DNA from: Symbiodinium natans
Lineage: Eukaryota > Sar > Dinophyceae > Suessiales > Symbiodiniaceae
Direction: 5' to 3'
NCBI GenBank assembly: GCA_905221605.1
Contig: CAJNDS010000218.1
Coordinates: 1-64,000, forward strand
DNA length: 64,000 bases
Part shown: positions 40,429-49,611 of the stretch, piece after piece
Layout: every line of letters starts with the position of its first letter
How positions within the stretch are numbered: position 1 is the first letter of the stretch
The notes under the pieces: model-generated
Seen by the model: only the letters and a program-made list of their open reading frames with translations
Database searches by the model: none
Told to the model about the DNA's origin: nothing
Translations under genes and position numbers: made by a program

Positions 40429-40533
40429 TCACCTGCCTGCTCGATAGAAAGTGAACGTGATGCAGTCAACCATGATGGACTTCAGCACCGCCGTCTCCAC
40501 ATGCTGGCACCTGGTGCAGTCAGCAACATGTTT
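40429..40533 (-). CDS. Terminal exon 'KHVADCTRCQHVETAVLKSI'
   Basis: Acceptor AGGCCTAG, 34 codons including 'MVDCITFTFYRAGR', TGA at 40429-40431. A CxxC pair (CTRC) could bind metal, but the domain is not identified. Confidence 0.55.
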   Translation of the reverse strand, partial: KHVADCTRCQHVETAVLKSIMVDCITFTFYRAGR

Positions 40534-40811
40534 CTAGGCCTCAGGCCCCCATAGTTTTTTTTGGGAAACCTTCCCGAGCATCTGAGGCTTTCGAGGATCT
40601 GGGGCCAAGCGTTCAACCCTAAACCCTAAACCCTAAACCCTAAAACCCTAAACCCTAAACCACTGGAAGCCCCAAAACTTTAAACCCAAACCCCGAAGAA
40701 CCCCTCATGCACCTGACACCGCAGATTCCTCCCTCGGCTGAATAGGCTGGATCAGGCAGCCGAGCCCTGAAAACAAAGGTAGAAGGGCACCATCCCAGTA
40801 GCTAAACTTAC

Positions 40812-40898
40812 CGCCTCTTGATCGGGAATGAGAACAAAGCCCTCATCTTGCCATCACTTGCCGGGGCACACTCTGTAGAAGCCGTTGCCTTGGGCTTA
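40812..40898 (-). CDS. Exon 'ECAPASDGKMRALFSFPIKR'
   Basis: Open from 'PKATAST' to a consensus donor GGCG|GTAAGT. Acceptor CCTAAG or CCCAAG. Probably upstream of 40429-40533 in the same gene. Confidence 0.55.
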
Positions 40899-41314
40899 GG
40901 GGGGGGCATGTGGGTGGGCCTTGGGGCATGCAAGGGTGTGAAGACAACTCTTGATAAACCCTGAGCCCTAAGCCCTACAGAAGACGAGCCTCAAATAGTT
41001 TGGGGTTTCGGGTTTAGGGTTCAATGTTTAGGTTGAGGGGTGAGGGTTTGGAAAGTTCTAGGGTTCAGGGCTAGCTGGGAACGCCTGAGTCGCAGAGGGG
41101 CCTTCAGAGAAGCGATGGGTTCGGATGCAAATTCAAAGCAAAGCAGCCCAACCCGTGTGCAGAATTTTTGTGGCGCTGCCAGCAACCATCAAGACTTACA
41201 AGGAGCCCTCCACACGAATACTCTTCAACAAGGGTACGGAAGGCAAACTCCCTAACCATTCCTTCTTGAACCTGACCTCCCCATCCCGAAACCAGCCGAA
41301 ACCCAAACCCCTTT

Positions 41315-41590
41315 GTGTTTCGGCTTGCCATGCCAAAAACCGGTACCCTTAGCCACAACCACACAACTGTTAAGCCTCAGCGTCTGAAATGGGAATTGTA
41401 CCTTCCACCCCGTCATTGTTTCCGAAGCCCTGATCCCTCGTGCCCAGCGGCGCATCAAATATGGCTGGCACAGCTCGAACTGAAGTTCACTCCGCACGTC
41501 CGCGGACAGGACGCCAAGCGCTTTTACGTCCTTGTAGGCGGGAGGCTCTGGGGATGTTTGGCCTTCAGGGCAAGACGTGTATATATTGTC
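41315..41590 (+). CDS. Possible exon 'VKPQRLKWELYLPPRHCFRS'
   Basis: Plus frame continues 'AAHQIWLAQLELKFTPHVRG' and 'DAKRFYVLVGGRLWGCLAF' before running into an AGAGAG microsatellite (41600-41692). Minus frames are also open here. Confidence 0.35.
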
Positions 41591-41599
41591 ACATCGAGA

Positions 41600-41656
41600 G
41601 AGACAAAAAAAGAGAGAAACAACAAAACAAAGAGAGAGAAAAAAAGATACATAAAA

Positions 41657-41690
<34 letters not shown>

Positions 41691-41692
41691 CG
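41600..41692 (+). repeat. GA-rich microsatellite
   Basis: A-rich GAGAAA sequence followed by about 17 AG units. Confidence 0.9.
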
Positions 41693-42008
41693 ACCGCATA
41701 CAACCTAAAGCCTCTAAGCCCTGAACCATGCGAGAACCCCTTGAGCTCGCAATCGCAAAGGCCCTGTCAAACCCCCCCCCCCAACTGCAGCAAGGCGCCG
41801 TAACCATGAGCGGCTTCACTTCCTTTGTTGCTCGCAGGGTTTATGGTTTGGGGTTTAGGGTTTAGGGCTTGGGGCTTAGGGTTTCGGGTTTATGGTAAGC
41901 ATGTGGGCCGTAAACGCCTGAACCAACCCAAGCCCTAAACCCTGCAAGCCCTGCACCTTTTATTGTTTAGGGTTTGGGGTTTAGGGGTTAGGGTTTGGGG
42001 TTTAGGGT

Positions 42009-42090
42009 TCAAGGCTGCTTCCCTTCGACCCGAGATTCCATGAGTCGCTCGTTGGCCTGCTTCTGAACGCCTCGCAAAGGGCTCTCGCAA
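42009..42090 (-). CDS. Terminal exon 'GVQKQANERLMESRVEGKQP'
   Basis: Open from 'ESPLR' to TGA at 42009-42011; AGGCGTTCAG may be the acceptor. Charged C-terminal tail; unknown protein. Confidence 0.5.
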
Positions 42091-42279
42091 AGGGCTGGGG
42101 ATTCTGGCGGGATTTTGGGGGTGCCGAAGGGTCTGAGAGGGCTTCGCCAGGGTTTCAGAAGCTCTTTGGGAGTTTCTGATATCAGGTGTACCTTATCCCC
42201 TTATCATAAGGACCCTGATAAGGTAACCCCCTACTATCGTAGACTGCATTTAGGGGTACAACCCGAAACCCGAAACCTT

Positions 42280-42391
42280 CTCGAAGGTTCATGGGCAGTT
42301 ATAAGTAGGGTTAGAAGTAAGGTAACCTATACTATAACCTCAATTAGGATACTTATGAGCCTACTTATCACTACCCACGAACCTTCAAGTA
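42280..42391. mobile_element. Family D element
   Basis: CTCGAAGGTTCATGGGCAGT .. CTACCCACGAACCTTCAAGT. Sits 60 bp before a split family F element. Confidence 0.65.
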
Positions 42392-42451
42392 AATTGCGAA
42401 CCCAGACTCAGGACCATGTCACATCGGGCTTAGACTCAGAACCCCTAACCA

Positions 42452-42716
42452 GGAATTTCTTAAGAACCACCCAAAAAATGAAAAAACCGAAAAGAAACAT
42501 TCTTCTTTACAAGGGCAATACAGGGATTATGATCTTTCATTTTCCCTAAACCCTAAAGCTTCAGGCCCAAACCCTAAACTCTATAGTTTGGGATTCTCCC
42601 CCTTATACGAACAGCCCTGAATAGGGATTCTCATAGGGGGTACTGTAATCCCTATTAAGGACTGCTAGTATAAGGGGAACATCCCAACCTAAACCCTATA
42701 GTTCTTAAGCAAGCAG
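42452..42716. mobile_element. Family F element split by heptads and a family A element
   Basis: The left part of F (TTCTTAAGAACCACCC, 42452-42546) and its right end (GTTCTTAAGC, 42702-42711) are separated by CCCTAAA units, family A copy 42587-42687, and more CCCTAAA. Confidence 0.5.
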
Positions 42717-42750
42717 TTGCAAACCCAACTTGGCTTGGGGGGCTTAGGAC

Positions 42751-42825
42751 CTACGCGGCGGAGGTGTGGGGCTTCCCCTCAGCTCCTTAGGAGCTGAGGG
42801 GAAGCACCACACCTCCGCCGCGTAG
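42751..42825. repeat. 75-bp near-perfect palindrome
   Basis: Arms CTACGCGGCGGAGGTGTG.. of 37 bases around a single central base, with one mismatch. GC-rich; would form a strong hairpin. Not related to families A-J. Confidence 0.85.
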
Positions 42826-42956
42826 AGCTCCACCAATGAAACAGGAGAAGCTTTTGCAACTCACCCTAAACACCCTAAACCCTAGACCCTGAACCCTATG
42901 TAAACCCGAAAAGCCCTCTAAACCCTAAACCCTTAACCCTGAACCGTAAACCCTAG

Positions 42957-43084
42957 GAATTTTGGACTTGCTCAACCAGGTTTGGCAGGCGTATTGGAGA
43001 CAGGCTATCGCAAAATGTGGGGTTCGCCAGGTCGTGCGGGATGTCGAAAGGGGCGTGATGTCGACTCACTTGGGCCCGAGCTGA
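42957..43084 (+). CDS. Terminal exon 'ILDLLNQVWQAYWRQAIAKC'
   Basis: Acceptor AAACCCTAG (phase 1), continuing 'VRQVVRDVERGVMSTHLGPS' to TGA at 43082-43084. One of the clearest plus-strand exons in this part. No family recognised. Confidence 0.6.
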
Positions 43085-43235
43085 GGGACAGCTTGTTGCT
43101 GATGTCCGCCTGGCAAACACAAACGCGGATTTGCGAAGATAAGGGACCCCTAAGGCCCTGAAAAAAAACCCACGTAGTAGGACCCCCTTATAATAAGGAC
43201 GGCAATAGGGTACCCCTTATGTCGCAAACCCCCAA

Positions 43236-43490
43236 ATGGGAACTGAAGAACTGGCTACGTGGACTTCCCTAGGGTTTCTTCCCCTAAACCCACGAACTCG
43301 CCAAGGTGAAACTGCACTCTGCGGCATCCCTGCAAATCCCTCCCGCGCAAATGGTGGCTCAGGGTGCTTTTTGGGGGGCGTCCTGTTTCCCACATCGAAG
43401 CATGCCGGCATAGACCCCAAACAGTGCGAGACCGTGGGGACACGAAAGTGCACTCCAATCGTCCAAGAGCACGTTCAGCATTTCGGGTTT
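43236..43490. CDS. Coding segment, strand unclear
   Basis: Plus, 85 codons: 'LATWTSLGFLPLNPRTRQGE' and 'GIDPKQCETVGTRKCTPIVQ'. Minus, 78 codons: 'SHCLGSMPACFDVGNRTPPK'. Plus looks slightly better. Confidence 0.4.
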
Positions 43491-43782
43491 AGGGTTTGAA
43501 GTTTAGGGATACACCCCAACTTCTCACCTGGAACACTTCAGGGACAACGCAACATGGGAGCATTCCAAGAGCACAGCAGCTCTCTGTCACGCACCAGAAA
43601 CAATAAAAGTCATAGCCATCACGAGATGCGACAGAAACCCACCCGACCCCCAAAGAGTAGCATCCACTTATAGTAAGGACCCCAAGCAAGGTACCCCGAA
43701 TGTCGTAAACCCCCACTTGCATCCGGCCCAAGAGTCGGCGGTTGCGACTTTCAGCCGACAGGCGGAAGCCGGATGACACGAG

Positions 43783-43895
43783 TCAGGAGCCAAAAGCGAT
43801 GACAGCTTCGCATTTCGCATCCCTGACTTGCAAAGCGATGTAAGCCCAGAATTTCCCAAAAGCGCCGACAGCTTCGAGGATGGCGCACGTCCCAG
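43783..43895 (-). CDS. Terminal exon 'AILEAVGAFGKFWAYIALQV'
   Basis: Open minus frame to '..RDAKCEAVIAFGS' and stop at 43783. Upstream it meets a family I-like element with tandem GGGACCATAGTAA. Confidence 0.45.
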
Positions 43896-43924
43896 GGTAG
43901 TTTCCGGGTCCCTTGGTCTGGGCC

Positions 43925-44067
43925 CTTTGTCGGGGAGCCCCTTTACGGTCCAAGGGCCCATACTTCAGAACCCTTAGAAACAGGTAAGGGACCATAGTAA
44001 GGGACCATAGTAAGGGACCATAGTAAGGGACCATAGTAAGGGACCATAGTAAGGGACCATGTAACTA
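43925..44067. mobile_element. Family I element with internal 13-bp tandem repeat
   Basis: CCCATACTTCAGAACCC .. GGGACCATGTAACTAC. The right arm carries five copies of GGGACCATAGTAA. Confidence 0.55.
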
Positions 44068-44402
44068 CCCCCAAGAGGCGGCCACAGCTGTGCCTAGGCG
44101 AGAGCGCGGTTTTCGTCCAATAATATGCCAGCAGCCCAAAAGACCAAAAGCAGAAATCTGCAGCCGGAAACGGCCACCGCCCCGTAACTGGTCATACCAA
44201 TAAGTCCCCCCCCCCCCCCCCTTGCCATTCCTAGTGGGTAAAGTACGCTTGACTACCAAAACGGTACCAAAATATCAGGGCAAGCTCATGAAAGATGCAA
44301 CCAGGGACGCATGACCCCTCAAATCCCAAAGCCCAAAGTTCCCAACAATCTCGAGGACCCCAGCTCGCTTGCCCCGGCAAATCTCTGCTGGGTTTTCATG
44401 GC

Positions 44403-45044
44403 TCAGCCATCATTGTCTCGGTGAGATCTCTTGGGTTGCGCGCTGGGCGGCTGCAGCTTCAGGCAATCTGCCGTGGCCTGCCTCACAGCCTTCGTAGCCC
44501 AGTAGCCATATTACAATAAGGGCACTCTTTTTTGGTTGGTTACTTTATAAGGGAACCAGAACCCAAAAAAGGGAAAAGGGTACCTCTGGGCTACCAAGCA
44601 GCTGGACACCCTTTGGCGAAGAGCTTCGAGTTCCTCGCGCGCTGGACGAGTTCGAAGGCCCCAGCGTCTTGCAGGCGCTGCGCGTCGAGCTCCGCGAACC
44701 TCCTCAAGGCCTGCACCCCCCAAAGAGCCACCCAGCTGGCGCGAGGGAACGTCTCCATGCAGTCCATGATGATCCTCTTGGTAGCCCAGCAACCATCCCA
44801 AAATAAGGGTACCCTTTTTTTTGGGGTTGCTTTCTTGCTAAGGGAACCCAAAACCCAAAAAAACAAAACAGGGTAAAGGGTACCACTGGGCTACCACGTC
44901 CTCAGGCCATCCTTCTTCAGCAGCCGGTCGCGGGCGTCGTCCGACTCCGTAATCATACGGCAGACCAGCCCACACCCCTCCTGGACCACCCATTCGGCTT
45001 GAGCGTTCATCCTCAGCTCTAGCTTAGGGTTTAGGGTTTAGGGT

Positions 45045-45111
<67 letters not shown>

Positions 45112-45778
45112 GGTTTGGGGTTTTGGGTTTAGGGTCTTGGATACTGTTCCCCACAATAATTCTAAGTGCATGTTACTGTCGTGCTGGAAATAGACGGGAA
45201 GAGATGTTGACAAAAAACAGATATGAAGAGAGCGAGAGAGGGGCAGCTCCCGGTGCCTCCCCCCCCTAAAAAAGAGCCTAATTCAAGGAGTCTGCCCCAA
45301 GCGTCTTCATGGAATTCAGGACGTCTTCCAGCGCCGTGGTACCCAGAAGAGTGTCGGCGCCGTCCTAGGGTTGCTCTTTAAACCCTCTAGACTCAGGGTT
45401 TTCAAGGGTTCAGGGAGGAGAATTCTCCTATCCCAGCCAAGAGGGCCTACCTGAAATGGTAGTCAAAAAAGGGCTACTAAGCACTTGATGTTAATTAAGG
45501 TTTTCAAATAGCTTACCTGACTTATAACTCTACTTATACTATGAACCTTCAAGTATCCCTAAACCCTAAACCCTAAACCCTGAACCCTAAAACCCTAAAC
45601 CCTAAACCCTAAACCCTAAACTCCCCATGAACCTTCAAGTACCTAGCTTCAGGCATCTCGGCGATGTTGCGCAGGGCTTCGCACGCTTCGGCTTGGAGCC
45701 TGGATGGTCAGCTTGGGGAGGGGGGGGGGAGGGGGGGTGGATCATGTCTTTTAGGGTTGGAGGTTTAGGGTTTAGGGT

Positions 45779-45817
<39 letters not shown>

Positions 45818-46597
45818 GGTGTAGGGTTTAGGGTTTAGGGTTTAGGGTTTAGGGTTTAGGGTTTAGGGTTTAGGGTTTAGGGTTTAGGGTTTAGGGTTTA
45901 GGGCCCCAGAAAGGGCCGTGACTTTCACAGAGCTGACCTGATGTTGGTGGGGTACTTCTTCATCGCGTCGAGGATGCGAGGAAGGGCACCGGCCTTCAGC
46001 ACGATGTTCGGATAGCCTTCCGACATTTAGGGTTTTGGGCTTAGTGTTTAGGGTTTAGGGTACCTTCTTGGGGTCCGTATGATAAGGGAAGCCTACTATA
46101 TGGGGGTCTATATTAGGGGTCCCTTATTTTCGTAAGCTCCCATATTACAGTAAGGACACCCTTTGTTTGGTTACTTTACGAGGGAACCCAGAGCCAAAAG
46201 GGTAAAGGGTACCACTGGGCTGCCAAGCAGCGTGTGGCGCTGAAGGACATGGCGAAGCAGAAGGAGTGCTGGATCTCCTCGTCCGCCAGGAAGGTGGAGG
46301 CAGCGCGCACCTATACTCCCCTTAGAACCTTAATAAAAAATATCTTTAATATCCTCTTGGGTATTATATGAACAAAGATATATATAAACATATGTATATT
46401 GTTTTTTAGTATCCTCTTGGGTTTTATTATGATAAAAAATAACAATTCCCAAAGGGGGATGTAGGCACAGCATTGGTGTAGGCCACCACTTCCCGCGCGT
46501 AGAGGGGGTCCTCCAGCATCTTCATGGTCTCCATCGCCTCCGGCCGGGTGATCTTGAAAGCGTGGGCGCCTGCAGTCGCATCTTCATCGGCCGCCAT
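44403..46597 (-). CDS. ARM-repeat protein gene, at least eight exons
   Basis: Exons: 46597-46469 (ATG, 'FKITRPEAMETMKMLEDPLY'), 46310-46224 ('STFLADEEIQHSFCFAMSFS'), about 46020-45938 ('NIVLKAGALPRILDAMKKYP'), 45699-45643 ('LQAEACEALRNIAEMPEA'), 45364-45296 ('DGADTLLGTTALEDVLNSMK'), 45016-44895 ('NAQAEWVVQEGCGLVCRMIT'), 44774-44595 ('WVALWGVQALRRFAELDAQR'), 44481-44403 ('QATADCLKLQPPSAQPKRSH', TGA). The alternating 'A..AL.NIA' and 'AGAL..IL.AMK..P' pattern is armadillo-like. Most junctions are in phase; 46224/46020 and 45643/45364 are not resolved. Scaffold or adaptor role is inferred from the fold. Confidence 0.75.
44482..44594 (-). mobile_element. Family E element acting as intron
   Basis: Donor GCTTG|GTAGCCCAG and acceptor GGCTGTGAG|G bracket the palindrome (113 bp). 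Exons join as TGG CAG GCC in frame within the ARM gene. Confidence 0.65.
44775..44894 (-). mobile_element. Family E element acting as intron
   Basis: Donor GACGTG|GTAGCCCAG, acceptor GGCTACCAAGAG|G, 120 bp. Joined codons ACG TGG ATC ATC keep the ARM frame. Confidence 0.7.
45046..45115 (+). repeat. TTGAGGG tract
   Basis: About ten homogeneous TTGAGGG heptads, in an ARM intron. Confidence 0.9.
45486..45642. mobile_element. Family D element with CCCTAAA tract and duplicated end
   Basis: ATGAACCTTCAAGTA at 45541-45555 is followed by CCCTAAA units and then again by ATGAACCTTCAAGTA at 45627-45641. On the minus strand the outer copy gives the donor CTAG|GTACTTGAAGG of the ARM exon 45699-45643. Confidence 0.6.
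45760..45905 (+). repeat. TTGAGGG and TTTAGGG tract
   Basis: TTGAGGG block followed by about ten TTTAGGG units, in an ARM intron. Confidence 0.9.
46058..46230. mobile_element. Adjacent family C and family E elements
   Basis: Family C (46058-46145) and family E (46140-46230) abut in one ARM intron. The exon border TGCTTG|GCAGCCCAG is the GC variant of the usual family E donor G|GTAGCCC. Confidence 0.6.
46318..46450. other. AT-rich insert in the first ARM intron
   Basis: Contrasts sharply with the GC-rich exons around it. Contains two direct copies of ATCCTCTTGGGT(A/T)TTAT about 60 bp apart and a TATATAAACATATGTATATTG stretch. Origin unknown. Confidence 0.5.
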
Positions 46598-46894
46598 GCC
46601 GCGAGGAGCGTGCTCGCCCTGCTACTGGCAAAGGAAGCTCAGGATTCAGAGCCCCTTTACATGCGGAGCTGTCTTTATGTCTAGAATACAACGGCAGTAG
46701 CATGTTTGAGTGCAGAGGCCCGCGATCTTGGAAAACGCCTGTGCTCAGGCCGGGCTCGAGCATAGGGTGCGGCCAATGAGTTCCAAATGCAGCGGTCAGC
46801 TAAACGTCGGGTCCTTCCTTGCTTCCCTGGACTTTAACGATAAGAGCCAAAAGGTAGGGTCGCTGTTTGTCCCGAAACCCTAAACCCTAAACCC

Positions 46895-47878
46895 GAAACC
46901 ATAGGCCGCCCGCGCCAGGCGGCGGCCGGTACAACTGAACGCTACCGCTTCGAGATCTGCTTGCTTTGCCAAGCAGATCGAGCTTGCCACACCTGATGCA
47001 TCCCTGCTAGCCATAGGGCACAATGTAATAATGGATTAACCCTAAACCCCGACGCGCGACCCCGGCGGGGGAGGTCGGGCCTAAGAAGCTGTTGCGCCCC
47101 CGCCAGGTTGCCCCCGCCAGGTTTCCCCCGCCAGGGTTGCCCCCGCCAGACTTGCCCCCGCCAGCCTTGCCCCCGCCAGGGTTGCCCTAGCCAGGGTTGC
47201 CCCCGCCAGGGTTGCCCCCGCCAGGGTTGCCCCCGCCAGCCCGCCAGGGTTGCCCCCGCCAGGGTTGCCCCCGCCAGGGTTGCCCCCCCGCCAGGTTGCT
47301 CCCAGGGTTGCCCCCGCCAGGGTTGCCTCCCAGGGTTGCCCCCACCGGTTGCCCCGCCGCCAGAGTTGCCCCCACCAGGGTTGCCCGCCAGGCTTGCCCC
47401 CCCCCGCCAGGGTTGCCCCGGGTTGCCCCCGCCGCCCCCCACCAGGCTTGCCCCCGCCAGGGTTTCCCCGTTAGGGTGGGTGCCCCCCGCCAGGGTGACA
47501 GCGTTGCCCCCACCAGCAGGGTTCCGGTTGCCCCCCCGAAATTGGCCTCGCCGCCTATTCAGGAATTGTGCACCTGTATGCTTCGTAGTCCTTGTCTATG
47601 AAGGGCCCTGCCAAAGTTCTCCATTAGTGGCCCCCGCCAGGTTCCAGACATATAGAAATAAATATATGTTTATACCTCACCTTGCCCCTGCCAGGGTTGC
47701 CCCCGCCAGGGTTGCCCCCACCAGGGTTGTCTCGCAGGTTTGCCCCCACCAGGGTTGCCTCTGCCAGGGTTGCCCCCGCCAGGGTTGCCCCCGCCAGGGT
47801 TGCCCTGTCAGGTTGCCCCGCCAGGGTTGCCCCCGCCAGGGTTGCCCGCCAGGATGCCCAGGGTTGTCCCCGCCATTT
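46895..47878 (+). mobile_element. Large 15-bp minisatellite repeat, copy 2 (3' truncated)
   Basis: Shares the 5' block of copy 1 almost base for base, then about 50 CAGGGTTGCCCCCGC units, the shared GGAATTGTGCACC block near 47560, more units, and an abrupt change to AT-rich sequence at 47878. The 271-codon Pro/Arg-rich frame is repeat translation. Confidence 0.7.
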
Positions 47879-47999
47879 TTCATATTTTTAATCTACATTT
47901 TCTATCTTCTAATATTCCTTTAAGGAATTCCACTAATTACGCCGGCGACGACCCCAAACAGTAAGATTGTAGATCAAGGGAAAGCGGCATGAAACAATA

Positions 48000-49611
48000 A
48001 CGCGACGCGTAGAACTCGGCAGGCCGAGTTTACAATCAGAAAAATTGGGCTCAGTATGGAGGCGTGGGTTTCAAGCTTCTTTTTGGAGCTGCCAGGGGTC
48101 GGAACAACCCTTGCCCAATCCAAACGAGGGATCGACATGGATGTCCCAGCGCTGCCCACATGCATTTTGCCAGGCCTGAAAAATGCATTTGGTCTTGCTT
48201 TCTACATTTTCAACGCCATGCTCTCTCTTTCTGTACTTTATCAAGGGCAAAAAAAGCTGAGTGCATTTAGGCACGCGCGAAAAAAGCAGTTGCGCATTCG
48301 CCTCTTCTGTACGCAGCTTGTCTTTACGACAAAAGATCAACTCTTAATTCAATTGTATTGTGGTTGTGGAAGGAGCAAGCTGCGCGAATGCATTTCGCCC
48401 ACTTTGAAAAATGCACCTGAGCATGTTCTTCCTGATTCTGGGTCTGTTTTGGTACTCCTGCAAAATGTCGAACATTGTTCTAAACAAGTTTTTCAATTAC
48501 TATAGCTACTTTTATGCACAGAAAACACATCAGAAGAATCGAATACGTCATGAGCCAGCAGAAACCAAAACTAAACATGATAGGAAACCAGTGCCAAATG
48601 CATTCTTCGGGCAACGAAAAATGCATTTGGAATGCCCTAGAAATGCATGTCGGGTAGATGTTGGTCGTAAAACACCAATCTATTCTGTTTTTTTCGTTTG
48701 TTTTTCATGCTGAAATGGAGCAAGGATAACCGAATAGACATGGATGACCAGACGCTGCCGAATGCGTTTTGCCAGGCCTGAAAAACGCATTTGGTCTTGC
48801 TTTCCACATTTGCAACGCCGCGTGCTCTTTCTGCACTTTTTCAAAGCGAACACAGCTGAATGCATTTGGGCACAGGCGAAAAATGCATTCGGACTTTGGT
48901 TTCTTCCGTACGGGGCCTCTGTCTTTGACACAAAAGTCAGCTATCAAGTGAGTTTTTTGTTGTGTTGTGGTTTTGGAAGGAGCAAGCTGCGCGAATGCAT
49001 TTTGCCTGCTTTGCAAAATACATCTGGGCACGTTGCTTCTAATTTTAGGCCCCTTTTCGGGAATTTTGCGAAACGGTGATTATGGTTCTAAACGCGTTCA
49101 AATCCTATATATAGATTCTAGATGTTCTTACGCGCAGAAAGACATGAAATTTAGAAGTCCTGAGCCGGCAGAACCCAAGATTGCAACATGATAGGAAACC
49201 AGTGCCAAATTCGTTTTTCGGGCGACGAAAAACGCATGTGGAATGCCCTCAGATGCATGTCGGGGAAATGTTGGTCGTAAAATACCAATAGACATGGATG
49301 TCCAAGCGCTGCCCGAATGCATTTTGCCAGGCCTAAAAAAAGCATTTGGTCTTGCTTGCCACATTTGCAACGCTGTGCTCTTTTTGTGCACTTTTTAGAA
49401 GGCGAAAACAGCTGAATGCATTAAAGCACGGGCGAGAAATGCATTTGGACAGAGGCTTCTTCTGTACGCAGCCTCTGTCTTTGCGACAAAAGATCAGCTT
49501 TTAACTCAATTCGATTGTGGGTTGTGGAAGGAGCAAGCTGCGCGAATGCATTTTGCCCGCTTTGAAAAATGCATCTGAGCATGTTCTTTCTGATTCTGGG
49601 TCCACCCTGCC
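48000..49611. repeat. Long-unit satellite with ATGCAT motifs (period about 560 bp)
   Basis: Two full units and a partial one. Landmarks recur in order: TGCCAGGCCTGAAAAATGCA, CTTGCTTTCCACATTTGCAA, TGCACTTTTT, GCACGGGCGAAAAATGCATT, TGTACGCAGCCTCTGTCTTT, GGAAGGAGCAAGCTGCGCGA. ORFs of 60-150 codons in several frames are by-products. Confidence 0.8.

Noticed and set aside
41589-41819. Serine/leucine-rich ORF
   Set aside because: Translation of a CT/GA microsatellite.
46942-47923. 166- and 271-codon ORFs, collagen-like or proline-rich
   Set aside because: Same minisatellite as above; no independent sign of a gene.
48056-48505. 149-codon ORF in the long-unit satellite
   Set aside because: The equivalent frame is interrupted in the next units, so there is no sign of selection for coding.
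49098-49110. tRNA-like B box GTTCAAATCC
   Set aside because: No A box, no cloverleaf arms, and it sits inside the long satellite unit.
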